The notes: generated by a model from the sequence alone, not told the origin. Positions 1 through 6,067 are shown, numbered from the stretch's first letter. The stretch: 10,986 bases of DNA from CAYLXU01 sp964388055 (GCA_964388055.1 CAYLXU010000027.1:1-10986), one strand, 5' to 3'. A program made the numbers and translations.

Positions 1-1
1 C

Positions 2-658
2 CTTTTAGGCTACAAGGACACGGTGATCCTCCTGCACCTAAAAGATGATGGGGATGCAGTATTTAAACCAAAAAGCAAAGAACGATCTTTACGTAGTGAA
101 GTTAAGGAGGGAACTTATTTTAAACGTGGACGAGCCGCATACCTAGTAGATCGATTCCTCAACCTTAATCTTGTACCTCCCACCACAATACGAGAACTCG
201 ATGGAGAAATTGGAAGTGTTCAAGAATATATTAGACACACCCCATCTCTTTTTGAACTTTCTGTAAAAAACAGGGAAAAGGCAGTGAAAAAGCAAAAAGA
301 GAGGCTACTTGCCCTTTGGCTTTTTGATATCATAATTTGGAGCTCTGACCGACACATGGGCAATCTACTCATCGGAGATAATGTACACGCAATAGACAAC
401 GACCTAAGCTTTGGTGCGGATGGGCTAAGATACCTCAGACCGTACTATGACACCCCCATACCACCAAATATTATCGCCAATCTAGAACGTTTTACGTCCT
501 CGCACATAAAAAAACAAATACTTCACAACATGTTATCAAAACTAATCCCACCTCAAGAAGCAAGCGCGTGTATATCCCGCATAGAACGTGTAACCCGTCT
601 GGTTAAAAAGGGAGTTATTGCACAAAGAGAAAGGGGCATTTTAGAAACATTTTCTTAA
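2..658 (+). CDS. PI3/4-kinase-like protein, 5' end missing
   Basis: The reading frame is already open at base 2, in the order LLGYKDTVILLHLKDDGDAV, so the true start lies upstream. A GTG at 23 is only an internal candidate. The visible part carries a lysine in AVFKPKSKE that fits the nucleotide-binding lysine of protein/lipid-kinase-like folds. It also has a catalytic-loop-like SSDRHMGNLL (D at 347-349, N at 362-364) and a metal-binding-like AIDNDLSFG (nt 389-415). The DRHxGN...IDxD order is that of the PI3/4-kinase-like bacterial family, also related to HipA and FAM20-type kinases. The substrate is unknown, and a protein target is as likely as a lipid. The gene ends 2 nt before the next ATG, which implies co-transcription with the 84-aa companion. 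The kinase-fold call is fairly sure, the biological role is not. Confidence 0.72.
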   Translation, partial: LLGYKDTVILLHLKDDGDAVFKPKSKERSLRSEVKEGTYFKRGRAAYLVDRFLNLNLVPPTTIRELDGEIGSVQEYIRHTPSLFELSVKNREKAVKKQKERLLALWLFDIIIWSSDRHMGNLLIGDNVHAIDNDLSFGADGLRYLRPYYDTPIPPNIIANLERFTSSHIKKQILHNMLSKLIPPQEASACISRIERVTRLVKKGVIAQRERGILETFS

Positions 659-660
659 AT

Positions 661-915
661 ATGAAACAAGTTACTATTTACAAATTACAAGACGATGGTT
701 CACAAACCACACTTGCGGTCTGCAAACTGATTGGAGAGTTTGTGGAATGTGAGGGCAATCAAATCTTTATTAACAACCTCATGGAAGATGGTATACGCGA
801 CTACGCGGAACTGGATCCCAACGCTCGCCTCTTCCCGAAAGACGGTGCTGAATTCCTAGAACAACTCCCCAACAATTTCCGATCTGGCTATCTTATGGCA
901 GAGATAGAAGAATAA
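661..915 (+). CDS. 84-aa acidic companion of the kinase-like protein
   Basis: This short soluble acidic protein has no membrane segment and no motif I can assign to a named domain. It starts at an ATG only 2 nt after the kinase stop codon, with no clear Shine-Dalgarno, so translation is probably coupled or continuous on one mRNA. The N-terminal half is beta-like (VTIYKLQDD, TTLAVCKLIGEFVECEG) and the second half contains LFPKDGAEFLEQL followed by SGYLMAEIEE. From memory of similar CPR loci I believe this small protein recurs next to this type of kinase, but that is recollection, not something shown here. It could be a substrate, inhibitor or antitoxin-like partner of the kinase. The coding call is well supported by position and length; function is unknown. 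Confidence 0.65.
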   Translation: MKQVTIYKLQDDGSQTTLAVCKLIGEFVECEGNQIFINNLMEDGIRDYAELDPNARLFPKDGAEFLEQLPNNFRSGYLMAEIEE

Positions 916-925
916 AGAAATCTAC

Positions 926-953
926 TTGCAATTATTTCTATTTGTGTTATAAT
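926..953 (+). promoter_or_regulatory. Promoter of tRNA-Leu
   Basis: There is a -35 TTGCAA at 926-931, a 16-nt spacer and a perfect -10 TATAAT at 948-953, preceded by TG at 945-946 (extended -10). Counting 7 nt past the -10 puts transcription start at about 960, which is the first base of the mature tRNA. Confidence 0.75.
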
Positions 954-959
954 CATATT

Positions 960-1045
960 GCCGGAGTGGCGGAATGCAAGGTAGACGCGCGGGCCTCAAG
1001 CCCCCGTGCCCCAAGGGCGTGCGAGTTCGAGTCTCGTCTCCGGTA
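960..1045 (+). tRNA. tRNA-Leu (anticodon CAA)
   Basis: This is a class II tRNA cloverleaf. The acceptor stem is GCCGGAG (960-966) with CTCCGGT (1038-1044) and the discriminator base is A1045. The D arm has a GCG/CGC stem and a GTAGA-type loop. The anticodon loop CTCAAGC (995-1001) has CAA at 997-999 and so reads UUG. The long variable arm folds as GCCC/GGGC around CAA (1008-1018), typical of Leu. The T arm is GCGAG, TTCGAGT, CTCGT. The closing pair of the anticodon stem (C994-C1002) is a mismatch, and base 37 is G rather than the usual A after a CAA anticodon. No CCA is encoded after the discriminator, so the CCA-adding enzyme must supply it. Confidence 0.93.
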
Positions 1046-1053
1046 TATTTCCA

Positions 1054-1078
1054 GCCCGTCAATTGTGCGGGCCTTTTT
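1054..1078 (+). terminator. Rho-independent terminator after tRNA-Leu
   Basis: A hairpin of GCCCG (1054-1058) and CGGGC (1068-1072) with a 9-nt loop is followed by CCTTTTT. It lies 9 nt after the tRNA end, so the tRNA-Leu transcript is probably a short monocistronic RNA. Confidence 0.8.
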
Positions 1079-1116
1079 GTTACCTAAAAACACTTAATAA
1101 GTCGTTTTTAGGTAAC
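1079..1116. repeat. Perfect 13-bp inverted repeat forming a long hairpin
   Basis: GTTACCTAAAAAC (1079-1091) is followed by its exact reverse complement GTTTTTAGGTAAC (1104-1116). The interval contains a further ACTT/AAGT pair (1092-1095 with 1099-1102) around AAT, with C1103 bulged. The whole 38 nt can therefore fold as a 17-bp stem with a triloop. It abuts the T-run of the preceding terminator but has no T-run of its own. It may be a second transcription barrier, a cruciform or a mobile-element remnant. Confidence 0.7.
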
Positions 1117-1164
1117 AAACCCTGAGCTTGTGGAATGATATTCAATATTTTTCTCGGCAAAATC

Positions 1165-1193
1165 TTGCTCAAAACAAAAACAATTGCTAAGAT
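1165..1193 (+). promoter_or_regulatory. Promoter of tRNA-Ser
   Basis: There is a -35 TTGCTC at 1165-1170, a 17-nt spacer and a -10 TAAGAT at 1188-1193, with the extended TGC at 1185-1187. Predicted start is near 1200, giving a 5' leader of about 12 nt to be removed by RNase P. Confidence 0.65.
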
Positions 1194-1211
1194 TTGTGAG
1201 AAAACAATCAC

Positions 1212-1302
1212 GGAGAGGTGGCTGAGTTGGCCGAAAGCGCCTCACTGCTAACGAGGTAGGGGGTAACACCCCTCGTGGGTTCGAATCCCACCCTCTCCGC
1301 CA
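1212..1302 (+). tRNA. tRNA-Ser (anticodon GCT), CCA encoded
   Basis: This is a class II tRNA. The acceptor stem is GGAGAGG (1212-1218) with CCTCTCC (1292-1298), the discriminator is G1299 and the encoded CCA is at 1300-1302. The anticodon loop CTGCTAA (1245-1251) has GCT at 1247-1249, reading AGC/AGU. The variable arm has stem GGGG/CCCC-type pairing around TAACA (1260-1274 region). The T arm is GTGGG, TTCGAAT, CCCAC. The closing anticodon-stem pair A1244-C1252 is a mismatch. Unlike the neighbouring tRNA-Leu, this gene encodes its own CCA. Confidence 0.95.
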
Positions 1303-1320
1303 AAATCAGGAAACAAAAAA

Positions 1321-1339
1321 CACCCTTCCGGGTGATTTT
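1321..1339. terminator. Bidirectional terminator between tRNA-Ser and trxA
   Basis: The stem CACCC/GGGTG with loop TTCC is flanked by an A-run on the left (about 1314-1320) and ATTTTTG on the right. It can end the tRNA-Ser transcript on the plus strand and the thioredoxin transcript on the minus strand, where GGGTG is followed by a T-run. Confidence 0.8.
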
Positions 1340-1345
1340 TGTTAA

Positions 1346-1681
1346 CTAGTTTGTGAGAAACTGAGACAGCTCTTGTAATAAAGCTGGCTTTGGTCTAAAC
1401 CCAGTAAACTCGTGCACCACCTTTCCATCCTTAAAAAGTTTAAGGTTAGGAATGCTCATGATGTTGTATTGTAAAGCAAGCTCTTGGTGGTTTTGGTCTT
1501 CTATGTCTAACTTTGCTATTTTGACTTTATCTGCAAGCTCTTCTGATACCTCATCAAGAACGGGTGCCATCATTCTACAAGGTACACACCACGGTGCCCA
1601 GAAGTCGACAAGAACCGGAATGTCTGCTTTCAAGACCTCGCTTTCAAAATTTTGACTAGTAAGTGTAATAACTTTGCTCAT
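1346..1681 (-). CDS. trxA: Thioredoxin
   Basis: This is a cytoplasmic protein-disulfide reductase of 111 aa, the usual length for thioredoxin. The fold is complete: buried Asp26 (VLVDFWA), active site WCVPC with Cys32 and Cys35, and the cis-proline loop MSIPN with Pro78. It closes with LKLFKDGKVVHEFTGFRPK and the final helix. The active site reads Cys-Val-Pro-Cys instead of Cys-Gly-Pro-Cys; this dipeptide tunes redox potential and partner choice. Start ATG at 1681 has no good Shine-Dalgarno. The gene lies 28 nt downstream of an ArsR-family regulator on the same strand and is very likely its operon partner. Thioredoxin is the normal electron donor for MsrB, encoded at 5676-6056. Confidence 0.95.
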   Translation of the reverse strand: MSKVITLTSQNFESEVLKADIPVLVDFWAPWCVPCRMMAPVLDEVSEELADKVKIAKLDIEDQNHQELALQYNIMSIPNLKLFKDGKVVHEFTGFRPKPALLQELSQFLTN

Positions 1682-1709
1682 AATATAAAATTCTTAACGA
1701 CCTTTCCGT

Positions 1710-1961
1710 TTAATTTACGAGTGCAAGCACCTTTTTTATATAAGAAACCTTGTCTTTCCTTAAACGGTATTGTTTTTCACGACCACACCTAACCTCCTCA
1801 ACAAAGCCCCTCCTCTTCAACACACTAATGTGGTGGGAAAGAAGTGACTTCTTTATCCCTATCCCCTCCTTCAGGTCGCATCCACACAAACGATCAGAAC
1901 ACCCAAGAAGAGCATTCAAAATATTCAATCGTGTTTGCTCGAAAACCCAAAGATTCTTCAT
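1710..1961 (-). CDS. ArsR/SmtB-family transcriptional regulator with CxC sensor motif
   Basis: This is an 83-aa winged-helix DNA-binding protein, short for the family. After an N-terminal helix (RLNILNALLG) comes DRLCGCDLKEGIGIKK, which matches the LCxCDL metalloid-binding helix of ArsR/CadC proteins. The recognition helix is SLLSHHISVLKRRGFV (about residues 39-54) and the wing is EEVRCGREKQYRL. Cysteines 21, 26, 28 and 59 are candidate ligands for a metal or metalloid, or for thiol oxidation. The start ATG at 1961 directly abuts a palindrome overlapping the promoter, so autorepression is likely. The downstream partner is thioredoxin rather than an arsenate or cadmium efflux gene, which points towards a redox or metal-stress role. 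The family call is sure; the inducer is inferred. Confidence 0.88.
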   Translation of the reverse strand: MKNLWVFEQTRLNILNALLGCSDRLCGCDLKEGIGIKKSLLSHHISVLKRRGFVEEVRCGREKQYRLRKDKVSYIKKVLALVN

Positions 1962-1981
1962 AGTTCAATATATATTAAACT
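1962..1981 (-). promoter_or_regulatory. Operator-like palindrome at the arsR start
   Basis: AGTTCAATATATATTAAACT is a 20-bp palindrome with one mismatched pair. It touches the ATG of the regulator and overlaps the last bases of the -10. AT-rich imperfect palindromes at this place are typical ArsR/SmtB operators, so binding here would block transcription of regulator and thioredoxin. Confidence 0.65.
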
Positions 1982-2006
1982 ATAACACCTCGGGAACAAA
2001 TGTCAA
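1979..2006 (-). promoter_or_regulatory. Promoter of the arsR-trxA operon
   Basis: On the minus strand there is a consensus -35 TTGACA (2006-2001), a 16-nt spacer and -10 TATAGT (1984-1979), with the extended TGT just upstream. Predicted start near 1972 leaves a leader of about 11 nt, too short to hold a normally spaced Shine-Dalgarno. Confidence 0.8.
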
Positions 2007-2017
2007 AGATTTAAAAG

Positions 2018-2042
2018 AAAAACACCCGTATTGGGTGTTTTT
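2018..2042 (-). terminator. Terminator after the Cys-rich protein gene
   Basis: AAAAACACCC and GGGTGTTTTT pair around a 5-nt loop; on the minus strand GGGTG is followed by TTTTTC. It starts 19 nt after the stop codon at 2061. It is symmetric enough to work in both directions. Confidence 0.8.
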
Positions 2043-2060
2043 CTCATTCATTTCTCTCTT

Positions 2061-4679
2061 TTATCTACCTCTACTGAAAAATTTCGATTTGAAGTGTTGT
2101 ACGACACTTAGGACATTCGCAAAGAGAGGACGGCTATACATGCTTGTAGTAGGTGCTGAAGACTGGGTTGATTCGGTTGGGGTAGGCGAAGAAGTGGTTG
2201 GTTGAGAAGAGAATATACATGTCGATCCATTCCAACTCCCCCCTGACTGTGCACATGCAGTTGCTGGATCGTTTGTTCCTGTCGTTGGTTGCGTATTTGA
2301 CTTACAACTACTCGTCCCAAAATCCCAGTATTGACCCGAAGGGCACGATGGATAACTACCTGATGTGGGAGAGGTATTTGTCTTACAAGAATTTGTTCCA
2401 GAATCCCAATACTGACCACTTGGACAAGAGGTATAGCTCCCGGTAGATCCGGAAGGGGATGTCCCCGTCCTTTGCTGACACGTAGTCGCACTGTAACTAC
2501 CTTCAGAAGACGCATTAGAGTATTCTGCGCAGCGAGAGGTATCATTGTTTAACATACAGTACCCTCCCATGTCGTGGGCAAACGAAGAAGGGCATGAGCC
2601 ACCTGAAGGGGGTGTCTGATAGGTTGAGCTCTGGCTTCCACAATCACCCGGACAAGACCCAGAACTCTCTCCATACTCACAAACACCATTTCCGTTACAT
2701 GCGGTTGGGGAAGGGCTTGTTGTGTTATATGTTCCAGAAGAAGAACAACCAGAACGGGTACTCGTATCACCACTCTTCGCAGACTTTGTCATCTCAGCAT
2801 TACAATATACACGAGACCCATCGGTATCGTTGTACATGTAATGACACCCGGATCCAAGAAGACTCACAAGTTCCGGAGAGCAAGTAGAAGAAGAGGGATA
2901 TGTTTGTCCCTGAGATGAGTTCGCACAAGAACTCCCATCGAAATACTGACCAGAGGTACACGCTGCCGCCTTCCTACACTTCTCGGGATCTGGCATTCCA
3001 AAATCTACGCTTCCAGAATTTCCCGCATTTGGCATCCACACATTCGCGCTTTGGGACACATTGGCACACGCCGCCTTGAGCTGGTCTATTCGGCCAGAAT
3101 CAGCATCTGCACGAACCCATGATTGTAACCCAAGAGAATTCCATGCTTGTTGTCTTTGACCGGATGGAGTCGGTTGAGGATACTCTGATCCCCACCCCGA
3201 TTCACGTTCACATGTTGCAATATCAGATTGCCCTTTTGGACTTAGACTTCCCCATGGAGGAGGAATCTGTCCTGCATTAAGAAATTCCTGAATACGACGC
3301 GCATCCGCACCACTTCCAAGTCGCTCCATACACCCCATGAACCCAGAAGAATAATACATCCCTCCTCGATATTCGCGTCCAGCAGTAGGTGCTGGAGGAG
3401 GTGGTGGAGGGACAGGCTGACTGTATCGTACACCAAAACGTGTCTCACACTCCGCCGCAACCCCCTGACCGCTTCCAGGACCATTTGCATAACAATATTC
3501 CTTTGCTTCTTCTTGGGAATTTACTATCTTACCGTTTGTAAATTTATATGGGAAAGAAACCTGTTGTGGCACTGGAGGTTGCTGGTTATTTTGCTGACAT
3601 GAGTAATACGTCCCACATTCCGGAGAAGAATATGCAATAACCTTTGTTTGACCTTCTGAGCACGAGGTTACAGTAGGAAGTGCCGGACAAATCCCAATTT
3701 TTTCTGTGGGACTAGGTTTCTCGCCGTATCCAGGAATAGGGGTGCAAACACCTGGAACAAAACACCCTTTAGCATCCCTCGTATCAGGACGATATTGGCC
3801 CGCAGGACAAGGCACTGGATAAGACACAGGACAGGCTTGTTGTTGTCTCTGGTAGGGGAACTGTTGTTCTAGGTTACGAGATTCAGGATTTGGTATTGAT
3901 CCCCCAAAACAAAGTTCTTTTGCTTTTGCGAAATCACCGCCACTAATTGCCGCAAAGCATTCGGGACTAGGTCCTTGTTGCTCACCAAAAAACGGACGAG
4001 GATTAAACCCAGGCGGTATGAATCCCTGATCCTGAAATGGTCTTCCTTCCGGAAACCTAGAATCATTCACATCAGAAATCTGTCGTGGAGATACGAAAGG
4101 TTGAGAAAAAGATCGCTCAAGAGACTGGTTGTATTGCTCAAAACGACGCCCGACATCATCTTTGTTTATAACTCCCTGCTGCGCTCCAAACGCAAGACAC
4201 TCTGGACCGTTTTCCGGCTTCGAACAATAGGCGCGACACTCGTTTTCGCTCTTACACCCCCCAGGACCACCTTGAGTTCTGAAGGTCTCTTCAATTTTTC
4301 CTCTGTTTCTTTCAAAGTCCTCCCCTTCACGAATGTGCCCTTCAATTTCGGCAACAATTTTCTGCGCCTCTGCAGTGGTGGCAATGGACTTAATCTTTGG
4401 CAAAGCTCGCTTCGACCCCTCAAAACACTTCATCCCTATTTCTGGATTAGACTCACCCTCTTCACACTGCTCGGGATCAAATCCGATTTCAGCTCTCATG
4501 ATTTCATGAATCTGTTGCATTACAGAAAACCTTGCTCGTTCTTTTTCTGGAATATATTGCTCACACGCCTTAGGATTCCGACGACAATCATTAAAATTTA
4601 CGTTTTGATTACCCACCGCAGACTCAAACACTCTTACAGCCTCATCAATAGCACCTTGCTCGGAAAACCCATTCTTCAC
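2061..4679 (-). CDS. Giant Cys-rich exported protein, C-terminal part (frame-separated)
   Basis: The 872-residue open frame has no good start. GTG at 4679 is its first standard codon, yet the frame is open up to about 4820 and encodes convincing protein (KYDNLTLIAPDG, NAIRDACDHAFR). It therefore continues the frame at 4796-5557. Residue positions from GTG: charged helical part 1-190 with a four-Cys module CKSENECRAYC...ECLAFG (142-161); Gln/Pro/Phe-rich linker 190-280; Cys modules CPAGQYRPD and VTSCSEGQTKVIAYSSPECGTYYSC (about 283-361); KFTNGKIVNSQEEAKEYCYANG (379-400); proline run (about 423-431); GNGVCEYGESSGSCPGDC (663-680). A 27-residue repeat places CPSGQYWD at 752 and 779, and a divergent copy CTSGQYFD lies at 574. 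A Ser/Thr-rich tail and basic FKSKFFSRGR end follow. I infer a cell-surface or secreted adhesin or envelope protein with disulfides. No enzyme motif was seen. Confidence 0.75.
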   Translation of the reverse strand: MKNGFSEQGAIDEAVRVFESAVGNQNVNFNDCRRNPKACEQYIPEKERARFSVMQQIHEIMRAEIGFDPEQCEEGESNPEIGMKCFEGSKRALPKIKSIATTAEAQKIVAEIEGHIREGEDFERNRGKIEETFRTQGGPGGCKSENECRAYCSKPENGPECLAFGAQQGVINKDDVGRRFEQYNQSLERSFSQPFVSPRQISDVNDSRFPEGRPFQDQGFIPPGFNPRPFFGEQQGPSPECFAAISGGDFAKAKELCFGGSIPNPESRNLEQQFPYQRQQQACPVSYPVPCPAGQYRPDTRDAKGCFVPGVCTPIPGYGEKPSPTEKIGICPALPTVTSCSEGQTKVIAYSSPECGTYYSCQQNNQQPPVPQQVSFPYKFTNGKIVNSQEEAKEYCYANGPGSGQGVAAECETRFGVRYSQPVPPPPPPAPTAGREYRGGMYYSSGFMGCMERLGSGADARRIQEFLNAGQIPPPWGSLSPKGQSDIATCERESGWGSEYPQPTPSGQRQQAWNSLGLQSWVRADADSGRIDQLKAACANVSQSANVWMPNAGNSGSVDFGMPDPEKCRKAAACTSGQYFDGSSCANSSQGQTYPSSSTCSPELVSLLGSGCHYMYNDTDGSRVYCNAEMTKSAKSGDTSTRSGCSSSGTYNTTSPSPTACNGNGVCEYGESSGSCPGDCGSQSSTYQTPPSGGSCPSSFAHDMGGYCMLNNDTSRCAEYSNASSEGSYSATTCQQRTGTSPSGSTGSYTSCPSGQYWDSGTNSCKTNTSPTSGSYPSCPSGQYWDFGTSSCKSNTQPTTGTNDPATACAQSGGSWNGSTCIFSSQPTTSSPTPTESTQSSAPTTSMYSRPLFANVLSVVQHFKSKFFSRGR

Positions 4680-4795
4680 CGCAAACTCACCACACGCCTT
4701 TGCAAGGGCAATATTTCTTGTTCGAAATGCGTGATCGCAGGCATCACGAATCGCATTTTTTCCAACTATTTTCCTTCCATCAGGAGCAATAAGTG

Positions 4796-5557
4796 TTAGA
4801 TTGTCATATTTTTCTTGTACTCCCCTTCAACAGAAGCAACTTGGGCGCGAGCTCCTTTAAGCTCCTCGAGCCCTTCTTTTCCAAAAAAACGCTCGGCAAT
4901 TTTTTCACATACAGCAGGAGATCCTGGACGCAAACATATCACGCCAACCTCCTCAGCCGTCTTAACGCCAAGCTCTGCATACTCACCAGCAGCAAGCGCC
5001 TTATCGAGTTGAATCGTCACGTCAACCTGTTCAACTCTTACAATGCGTTCTTGAGGAATATATGGACGCACAACGTCCTTTTTTTCCACAATACGCTTAC
5101 TTGCATTGAGACACGCCACAAGCTGTTCACGAGTAAGAGACTCCGCAGACTGGCTGCACACTTGAAGATCTACCCCTTCTTTCCTCACCTCCTCAACAAT
5201 TGTCTCGGCGGCACGAACACGCTCTTTAGTAACTCCTAATTGTTTCGCAAAGTTGGGATCTTTACTTGCAATTTGTTTTGCAACCTCAATAACCTTTTGC
5301 TCAAAATTTTCTACTGTTGCGCCTGAAAGTTCCTTCAAAACCCTGTCTTGAAACTGCTTTGCAAGCGTTTTTTGAGTTGGGCTATACACACCGTTTTCAA
5401 CCGCGAGACTAATACAACGATCAAGATTGGCGCTACAAGACGCCTCGCATGCCGCTTTTGTGCTACAACCAAGCTGTTCGGCAATTGGTTTAAGCTTCGC
5501 GGGAATATCAAGATCAGCGGTCTGAGCAAACGCAAAAGATACGGAAAATACTCCCAA
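4796..5557 (-). CDS. Giant Cys-rich exported protein, N-terminal part
   Basis: This frame holds the secretion signal and first domains of the protein continued at 2061-4679. The only standard start is TTG at 5557, with AGGAG 8 nt upstream. That start gives a signal peptide lacking any positive residue. Reading upstream to ATT at 5596 gives IVRAILFFTGALFLGVFSVS followed by FAFAQ and TADL, a much better signal peptide with an Arg, a hydrophobic core and an A-x-A site. From TTG, the first Cys module CSTKAACEASCSANLDRC (31-48) matches the spacing of CKSENECRAYC...C in the downstream part. The rest is helical and charged, with sparse Cys (134, 149, 208, 217). The frame stops at TAA 4796-4798 right after GEYKKNMTI, while the -1 frame continues KYDNLTLIAPDG. 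One extra A in the A-run (about 4808-4812) would join both into a protein of about 1,180 residues. Confidence 0.72.
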   Translation of the reverse strand: MGVFSVSFAFAQTADLDIPAKLKPIAEQLGCSTKAACEASCSANLDRCISLAVENGVYSPTQKTLAKQFQDRVLKELSGATVENFEQKVIEVAKQIASKDPNFAKQLGVTKERVRAAETIVEEVRKEGVDLQVCSQSAESLTREQLVACLNASKRIVEKKDVVRPYIPQERIVRVEQVDVTIQLDKALAAGEYAELGVKTAEEVGVICLRPGSPAVCEKIAERFFGKEGLEELKGARAQVASVEGEYKKNMTI

Positions 5558-5675
5558 AAAAAGCGCTCCTGTAAAAAAAAGAATTGCCCTGACAATAGGC
5601 TCAGAAAACCCAAACGCGTAAGCCCGCTTTTGAGACCACTAGGTTGAAAAGAGATTGCACGTTTGCAAATTACTT

Positions 5676-6056
5676 ATGAAAAAAGACGAAGAACTTTCAC
5701 CAGAGTTGTATCACATCGCCCGGGAAAAAGGTACAGAAACACCGTTTAGTGGAAAATATTGGGATAGCCACGAACAAGGGATGTACAAATGCGCAGTGTG
5801 CGGAAATGAATTGTTTTCTTCCGACACAAAGTTTGATTCTGGCACAGGTTGGCCCAGTTTTACAGAGCCTGCAAACCTTGAACACATAGAATTGCGTGAG
5901 GATACAAGCAATGGAATAAAAAGGACAGAAGTAATCTGCAAAAAGTGTGGAGCACACCTCGGCCATGTCTTTGACGACGGACCAAGAGAAAGAGGTGGGA
6001 AACGCTATTGCATCAACTCTGTTTGTCTTGAATTGGAAAAAGAAAAGACCCCATAA
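5676..6056 (+). CDS. msrB: Peptide-methionine (R)-S-oxide reductase
   Basis: This cytoplasmic enzyme reduces methionine-R-sulfoxide in proteins, using thioredoxin. The ATG at 5676 gives 126 aa, the normal size for a single-domain MsrB; a TTG at 5655 in frame would add only MHVCKLL and is less likely. All hallmarks are present: zinc site CAVC (39-42) and CKKC (88-91), substrate motif SGTGWPSF (55-62), GAHLGHVF (92-99) and catalytic Cys112 in RYCINSVCLEL. Lys52 occupies the region where some family members keep a resolving Cys; Cys117 is close to the catalytic Cys and could serve instead. No strong Shine-Dalgarno. The gene diverges from the Cys-rich protein gene and converges with the Nudix gene 11 nt away. 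It encodes no signal peptide, so it does not act directly on exported proteins. Confidence 0.95.
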   Translation: MKKDEELSPELYHIAREKGTETPFSGKYWDSHEQGMYKCAVCGNELFSSDTKFDSGTGWPSFTEPANLEHIELREDTSNGIKRTEVICKKCGAHLGHVFDDGPRERGGKRYCINSVCLELEKEKTP

Positions 6057-6063
6057 AAGAGGT
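6048..6063 (-). terminator. Probable terminator of the Nudix gene inside the msrB 3' end
   Basis: On the minus strand ACCTC and GGGGT pair (one G-T wobble) around TTTTAT, and CTTTTCTTTTTC follows. The hairpin begins 4 nt after the Nudix stop and overlaps the last codons of msrB. On the plus strand the stem has a C-A mismatch. Confidence 0.4.
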
Positions 6064-6067
6064 TTTA

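Noticed and set aside
2008..2045. CRISPR-like or repeated short units near terminators
   Set aside because: The CACCC/GGGTG hairpins at 1321 and 2023 are just two terminators with similar stems. No regularly spaced repeats exist anywhere in the window.
1750..2205. 151-codon plus-strand open frame
   Set aside because: It runs antisense through the ArsR gene, its promoter, a terminator and the end of the Cys-rich gene, so it cannot be a real gene.
3975..4799. 274-codon plus-strand open frame
   Set aside because: It lies opposite the Cys-rich gene, has no ribosome site, and its product is low-complexity and basic with no domain. The minus-strand frame explains the sequence.
4803..4815. Programmed -1 frameshift signal
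   Set aside because: The 0-frame codons AAG AAA AAT do not form a canonical X XXY YYZ slippery heptamer, and I saw no clear downstream hairpin. An indel is simpler, although slippage on the A-run is not excluded.
5641..5675. msrB promoter TTGAAA (5644) with AAATTA (5667)
   Set aside because: Spacing is right but the -10 is poor and no extended TG is present, so I did not list it.
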